64,000 bases of DNA from Gaiellasilicea sp963749515 (GTDB lineage Bacteria; Actinomycetota; Thermoleophilia; Gaiellales; Gaiellaceae): positions 558,001-622,000 of the forward strand of contig CAVVMR010000001.1 of the NCBI GenBank assembly GCA_963749515.1, given 5' to 3'. This document shows positions 60,380-64,000 of this stretch, one piece after another. Under the pieces are notes generated by a model, which saw only the letters and a list, made by a program, of their open reading frames with translations, made no database searches and was not told the origin of the DNA. Position numbers and translations under genes: made by a program. Within the stretch, counting starts at the first letter, position 1; the number at the start of each line of letters is the position of its first letter.

Positions 60380-61527
60380 CGAGCGACCCGTACAACGCCT
60401 TCCTCCATTTCGACCCGCAGCCGGGCACCGGCGGGCCGGTCGTCGGCGTCAAGGACGTGATCGACGTCGCCGGGATGCCGACCACGGCCGCCTCGCGGAT
60501 CCTGCACCGAGTGCCCGACCAGGACGCCGACTGCGTCGCGCGCCTGCGCGCAGCGGGAGCCACGATCGCCGGCAAGGTGAACACGCACGAGTTCGCGTTC
60601 GGGGCGCTCACGAACAGCCCGCACTTCGGTCCCGCGCTGAACCCCTGGAACCCGGCGCACACCTGCGGCGGCTCGAGCGGCGGTAGCGGGGCGGCGGTCG
60701 CCGCCGGACTCGTCGATGTCTCGCTCGGCACCGACACGGCAGGCTCCGTCCGCATCCCGGCGGTGTTCTGCGGCGTCACCGGTGCGCGGCCCTCGGCCGG
60801 GCTCGTCTCCAACACCGGGGTGTTCCCGACCGCTCCGTCGCTCGACTCCGTCGGGCCGCTCGCCCGCTCGGCCGAGGAGTGCCGCAGCATCCTCGAGACG
60901 CTTGCCGGCCGGTCGCTCGAGGAGCCCGACCGCGACTTTCGGATCGGAGTCGTCACGAGCCTGTTCGAGGGCGCCGACCCCGGCGTCGCCGCCGCGTGCG
61001 AGGCGGCGTTGCGGGAGCTGCCCGGGCGGGTCGAGCCGGTCGCGATCCCGCTGCACGAGGAGATCGCGACGATCACGCAGCTGATCATGCTCCCGGAGGC
61101 GACGGCCACCCACCTTGCGTGGATGCGCACCCGGCTCGCCGACTACGGCGCGGACGTACGGGCGCGCCTACTCGCGGGTCTCTTCCTGCCGCCGCACGCG
61201 CACGCCACCGGCCTGCGTGCTCGCGCGTGGGTGCGCGACGAGTGGGAGCGCGCGCTCGGCGGCTACGACGTGCTCGTGGCGCCTGCGATGCCGATCACGG
61301 CGCCGCGTCTCGACGCGATCCCGCCGGACTACCGGCTGCTGGTCATGCCCTACAACTCACCCGCGGCCCTGCTCGGCCTGCCCGTCGTCGTCGTGCCCTG
61401 CGGCTTCGTCGACGGGCTCCCCGTCGGGCTTGCGCTCACCGGCCGCCAGGGCGAGGACGGTGTCCCGCTGGCGTTGGCCCGCGCGTTCCAGGAAGGTGAC
61501 CGACTGGCACGACCGGAGCCCGATTGA
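60376..61527 (+). CDS. amidase signature enzyme, AtzE-like
   Basis: A 383-residue amidase. It carries the Ser-cisSer-Lys triad: Lys26 in GVKDVIDVAG, the Ser of CGGSSGGSGAAVAAG and the nucleophile Ser in SLGTDTAGSVRIPA. With a small AtzG-like partner upstream, it is like AtzE (1-carboxybiuret hydrolase) in the cyanuric acid pathway, or a related ureide or malonamate amidase. It is shorter than AtzE (about 450). No barbiturase/cyanuric acid hydrolase gene is present in the window, so the exact substrate is open. It is transcribed away from the FmdB gene and is followed by the regulated dihydropyrimidinase promoter. Confidence 0.87.
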   Translation: MTSDPYNAFLHFDPQPGTGGPVVGVKDVIDVAGMPTTAASRILHRVPDQDADCVARLRAAGATIAGKVNTHEFAFGALTNSPHFGPALNPWNPAHTCGGSSGGSGAAVAAGLVDVSLGTDTAGSVRIPAVFCGVTGARPSAGLVSNTGVFPTAPSLDSVGPLARSAEECRSILETLAGRSLEEPDRDFRIGVVTSLFEGADPGVAAACEAALRELPGRVEPVAIPLHEEIATITQLIMLPEATATHLAWMRTRLADYGADVRARLLAGLFLPPHAHATGLRARAWVRDEWERALGGYDVLVAPAMPITAPRLDAIPPDYRLLVMPYNSPAALLGLPVVVVPCGFVDGLPVGLALTGRQGEDGVPLALARAFQEGDRLARPEPD

Positions 61528-61556
61528 CTCGGGCTCTGCGAATCGTTTGTATACAG
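61524..61556 (+). promoter_or_regulatory. promoter with TTGTATACA operator (dihydropyrimidinase operon)
   Basis: TTGACT (61524-61529) overlaps the amidase stop region, as at 38475. TTGTATACA (61547-61555) covers the -10 region. The palindrome core GTATAC and flanking TT are identical to the transporter promoter. The dihydropyrimidinase starts at 61597. Confidence 0.68.
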
Positions 61557-61596
61557 AACGACAACAGCCTCGTTCCGAAGGGGAGGTCAACCACTG

Positions 61597-63012
61597 ATGT
61601 CCGTCCTGATCAAAGGTGGCCGCATCGTCACCGCCACCGACGACTCTGTCGGCGATGTCTACATCGAGAACGGGACCGTGACGCAGGTCGGCGAGTCCCT
61701 CGACGTCACCGCCGACAAGACGATCGACGCCTCCGGCAAGCTCGTGCTCCCGGGCGCGATCGACCCGCACACGCACGTCGAGATGTTCTTCGGCGGCACG
61801 ACGACGATCGACGACTTCACGTCCGCGACGGTCGCGGCCGCGTTCGGCGGCACCACCACCCTCGTCGACTTCTGCATCCAGGCTCCGGGGATGACGTTCG
61901 GAGAGGCGCTCGCGGCGTACCACGAGAAGGTCGACCGCTGCAAGCCGGTGATCGACGTCGGCTTCCACATCGCCGTCACCGACCTCCACGACGGCGGCAC
62001 GCTCGAGGACCTCGCCAAGCTGCCCGAGGAGGGGATCACCTCCTACAAGCTCTTCATGGCGTACAAGGGCGCCGTCATGGTCGACGACGAGACGCTCTTC
62101 AAGGTCATGGAGGTCGCCGCCGAGACCGGAGCGCTCGTGATGGTGCACGCCGAGAACGGCGACGCGATCGACATCATCGTCAAGCGCGCGGTGGCCGAGG
62201 GCAAGACCGACCCCATCTGGCACGCCAAGACGCGGCCGATGGAGACCGAGGCCGAGGCGACGAACCGCGCGATCCAGCTGGCGCGGGTCGCGGGCGCAAC
62301 CCTCTACGTCGTCCACGTCTCCTGCAAGCCGGCGCTCGAGCCGATCGAGCTCGCGCGCCAGAAGGGCTGGGCCGTCCACGCAGAGACCTGCACGCAGTAC
62401 CTCTTCGTCGACGAGACCGCGCTCGAGAAGCCGGACTTCGAAGGCGCGAAGTACGTCTACACGCCGCCGCCGCGGCCGAAGGAGCACCAGGAGCATCTCT
62501 GGGACGCGCTCTCGTCGGACGTGCTCTCGGTTCTCTCCACCGACCACTGCCCGTTCAACTGGCCGGAGCAGAAGGGGATCAACGGCAAGGAGTTCCAGGT
62601 GATCCCGAACGGCGGTCCGGGGATCGAGAACCGGCTGCACATGCTCTACACGCACGGTGTGCGTCCGGGCCGGATCTCGCTGAACCGCTTCGTCGAGCTG
62701 ACCTCGACGAACCCGGCGAAGCTCTTCGGCCTCTATCCGCGCAAGGGAACGATCGCTCCCGGCTCCGACGCCGACATCGTCGTGTGGGACCCGGAGAAGG
62801 AGTTGACCATCTCGGCGGAGACCCACCACTCGAACGTCAACTACAGCCTGTTCGAGGGCGAGCAGGTGACCGGTGCGCCGGCCGTCGTCCTCGTGCGCGG
62901 CCAGGTGATCGTCGAGAACGACGAGCTCGTCGGCAAGCCCGGCGACGGCCAGTTCGTGAAGCGAGCACGTGTCGGCGAGGAGCTGCGCTCGCAGTCGCCC
63001 GCGTCGGTCTGA
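61597..63012 (+). CDS. hydA: dihydropyrimidinase/D-hydantoinase
   Basis: A 471-residue amidohydrolase-fold enzyme. Zinc ligands: HTHVEMFFGGTTTIDDF; the carbamylated Lys in SYKLFMAYKG; VHAENGDAID; VVHVSCK; STDHCPF (Asp). The N terminus MSVLIKGGRIVTATDD and the PRPKEHQEHLWDAL / GGPGIENRLHML blocks are typical of the family. It opens dihydropyrimidine or hydantoin rings to N-carbamoyl-amino acids. ATG 61597 follows GGGGAGG with 8 bases of spacing. It is co-transcribed with a carbamoyl-type hydrolase downstream that could release the amino acid. Confidence 0.95.
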   Translation: MSVLIKGGRIVTATDDSVGDVYIENGTVTQVGESLDVTADKTIDASGKLVLPGAIDPHTHVEMFFGGTTTIDDFTSATVAAAFGGTTTLVDFCIQAPGMTFGEALAAYHEKVDRCKPVIDVGFHIAVTDLHDGGTLEDLAKLPEEGITSYKLFMAYKGAVMVDDETLFKVMEVAAETGALVMVHAENGDAIDIIVKRAVAEGKTDPIWHAKTRPMETEAEATNRAIQLARVAGATLYVVHVSCKPALEPIELARQKGWAVHAETCTQYLFVDETALEKPDFEGAKYVYTPPPRPKEHQEHLWDALSSDVLSVLSTDHCPFNWPEQKGINGKEFQVIPNGGPGIENRLHMLYTHGVRPGRISLNRFVELTSTNPAKLFGLYPRKGTIAPGSDADIVVWDPEKELTISAETHHSNVNYSLFEGEQVTGAPAVVLVRGQVIVENDELVGKPGDGQFVKRARVGEELRSQSPASV

Positions 63013-63030
63013 ACCCACGGAGGTGTTGAG

Positions 63031-63684
63031 ATGAGCGACGAAGCGGCCCGCAAGGTCTACGACGCGGCGCGGCTCGGACAGAGCATCACCCTCGGCGAGC
63101 GGCCGGCCGTGCTCGTGGTCGACTTCTCGTGCGGCTTCACCGATCCCGAGTGCGCGCTCGGCTCCGAGCTCTCGGCCGAGGTGGAGGCGACGAGGCGGCT
63201 GCTCGACGCCGCGCGCGCGAAGGGCATGCCGGTGATCTTCACGACGATCGGCTTCGAGCCCTCGCTGAAGGACGCGGCCCTGTGGGTGGAGAAGGCGCCT
63301 GCGCTGGCCGACCTCCAGCTCGGCGGGCGCTGGGTGGAGATCGACCCGCGGCTCGACCGGCGCGACGACGAGACGGTGGTGCTGAAGAAGGGCGCGTCTG
63401 CGTTCTTCGGCACGAACCTCGCCTCGATCCTGTTCGCTCAGGGCGTCGACTCGGTGATCCTCTGCGGCGCCACGACGAGCGGCTGCATCCGTGCGACAGC
63501 GATCGACCTGCTCCAGTACGGCCTCCCGACGCTCGTCCCGCGGGAATGCGTGGGCGACCGGGCGCAGGCGCCGCACGAGGCGAACCTCTTCGACATCCAG
63601 GCGAAGTACGCGGACGTCGTCTCGCTCGAGGACGCGCTCACCTACGTCGAGAGCGTGGGCCGAGAGGTGGGCGCGCCCGCTTGA
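63031..63684 (+). CDS. isochorismatase-fold cysteine hydrolase, N-carbamoyl amidase-like (second copy)
   Basis: A 217-residue hydrolase. Asp in LVVDFSCGFTDPE, Lys in VVLKKGASAFFGT and Cys in GATTSGCIRATAIDL form the triad. It is close to the copy at 34927 (same RECVGDR-APHEANLFDIQAKYADVVS tail). ATG 63031 has GGAGGTG upstream. Immediately after the dihydropyrimidinase, it would hydrolyse the N-carbamoyl product to amine, CO2 and ammonia. Its TGA overlaps the TTG of the next gene. Confidence 0.88.
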   Translation: MSDEAARKVYDAARLGQSITLGERPAVLVVDFSCGFTDPECALGSELSAEVEATRRLLDAARAKGMPVIFTTIGFEPSLKDAALWVEKAPALADLQLGGRWVEIDPRLDRRDDETVVLKKGASAFFGTNLASILFAQGVDSVILCGATTSGCIRATAIDLLQYGLPTLVPRECVGDRAQAPHEANLFDIQAKYADVVSLEDALTYVESVGREVGAPA

Positions 63685-64000
63685 GCTACAGCGTCGCGCT
63701 GATTCCCGGCGACGGGATCGGCCCGGAGGTCGCTGCCGAAGCCCGGCGTGTCGTCGACGCGCTGGGCCTCGCGCTTCGGTTCACGGAGCTGCCGTGGGGC
63801 TCCGCGCACTTCCACGAGCAGGGCCGGATGATGCCCGAGGACGCGCTCGAGCAGCTGCGCGAGTTCGACGCGGTGCTGCTCGGGGCGTTCGGAGACCCGT
63901 CGGTGCCGGATCACGTCTCGCTCTGGGGGTCGATCCTGGCGATCCGGCAGGGCCTGGATCTCTGGGCGAACCTCCGCCCGGCGCGGCTGCTCGAGGGCGT
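63681..64000 (+). CDS. isocitrate/isopropylmalate dehydrogenase family, N-terminal part (cut by window edge)
   Basis: A TTG at 63681 overlaps the preceding stop (TTGA). The visible 106 codons read (M)SYSVALIPGDGIGPEV, FTELPWGSAHFHEQG, MMPEDALEQLREFDAVLLGAFGDPSVPDHVSLWGSILAIRQGLDLWANLRPARLL. The IPGDGIGPEV and LWANLRPARLL motifs place it among the beta-decarboxylating dehydrogenases. The DPSVPDH and SLWGSIL features are nearer to tartrate or D-malate dehydrogenase than to LeuB. It would oxidise the hydroxy acid left after nitrogen removal. The C-terminal active site is outside the window. Confidence 0.85.
   Translation, partial: MSYSVALIPGDGIGPEVAAEARRVVDALGLALRFTELPWGSAHFHEQGRMMPEDALEQLREFDAVLLGAFGDPSVPDHVSLWGSILAIRQGLDLWANLRPARLLEG

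Noticed and set aside
1..64000. tRNA, rRNA, CRISPR arrays, insertion sequences
   Set aside because: No cloverleaf-like gene, spaced direct repeats, transposase or integrase was recognised on either strand.

Overview
This 64-kb window is a GC-rich chromosomal segment with dense, often overlapping genes, many GTG starts and strong C/G third-position bias. The gene content (FtsZ with a ParA partner, Lhr helicase, DUF1385 protein, cyclase-AAA signalling protein, FCD-type GntR regulators, many hydantoinase/CoA-transferase genes) points to an actinomycete, most likely class Thermoleophilia (Gaiellales or Solirubrobacterales). The lineage is an inference from gene style; no rRNA or tRNA gene was seen. 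No CRISPR array, transposase or phage gene was seen either.

Left part (1-26,900): mostly housekeeping and single-function genes. In order: the start of an aminotransferase; a leftward trio of a frameshifted HhH-GPD glycosylase, a phospholipase-D-like protein and a secreted protein; a phytase/esterase-like secreted protein; a 1014-residue adenylate-cyclase/AAA/TPR protein; a two-gene locus (7083-8073) that I read as a split borosin RiPP system, i.e. a tetrapyrrole-methylase-fold peptide N-methyltransferase plus a small precursor ending in a hydrophobic core; an Lhr helicase; a diguanylate cyclase; an Nei-type glycosylase; a bicupin; a translationally coupled ParA-FtsZ pair in which FtsZ has a 135-residue N-terminal extension; a flippase-like membrane protein; a short gamma-glutamyltranspeptidase; a GNAT; a DUF1385 protein; a 25-residue membrane peptide with its own terminator; and a secreted beta-propeller protein.

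Right part (26,900-64,000): a catabolic supercluster for cyclic amides, ureides or imides. It has two HyuA/HyuB hydantoinase/oxoprolinase pairs, two CaiB/BaiF CoA-transferases, two N-carbamoyl-type cysteine hydrolases, a dihydropyrimidinase, an AtzE/AtzG-like amidase pair, two polysaccharide-deacetylase-fold hydrolases (PuuE- and HP0310-like), an asparaginase, an NCS1 permease, a PotABCD-type ABC importer, an HMG-CoA-lyase-like aldolase, two acyl-CoA dehydrogenases, MaoC and PrpD proteins, a lyase of the argininosuccinate-lyase superfamily, and two GntR regulators. A plausible flow is import, ring opening by hydantoinases, release of carbamoyl or amide nitrogen, then CoA-dependent breakdown of the carbon skeleton.

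Two operator families tie the cluster together. GTATAC-type palindromes sit on promoters at 28070, 38496 and 61547. A perfect 24-nt inverted repeat, each arm carrying ATGTCAGACAT, lies between the divergent operons at 52086-52214 and builds two mirror-image promoters.

Three genes (HhH-GPD, second HyuA, second HyuB) are each broken by one apparent extra base. This may be assembly error or real decay. Removing the base restores a family-length protein in each case.
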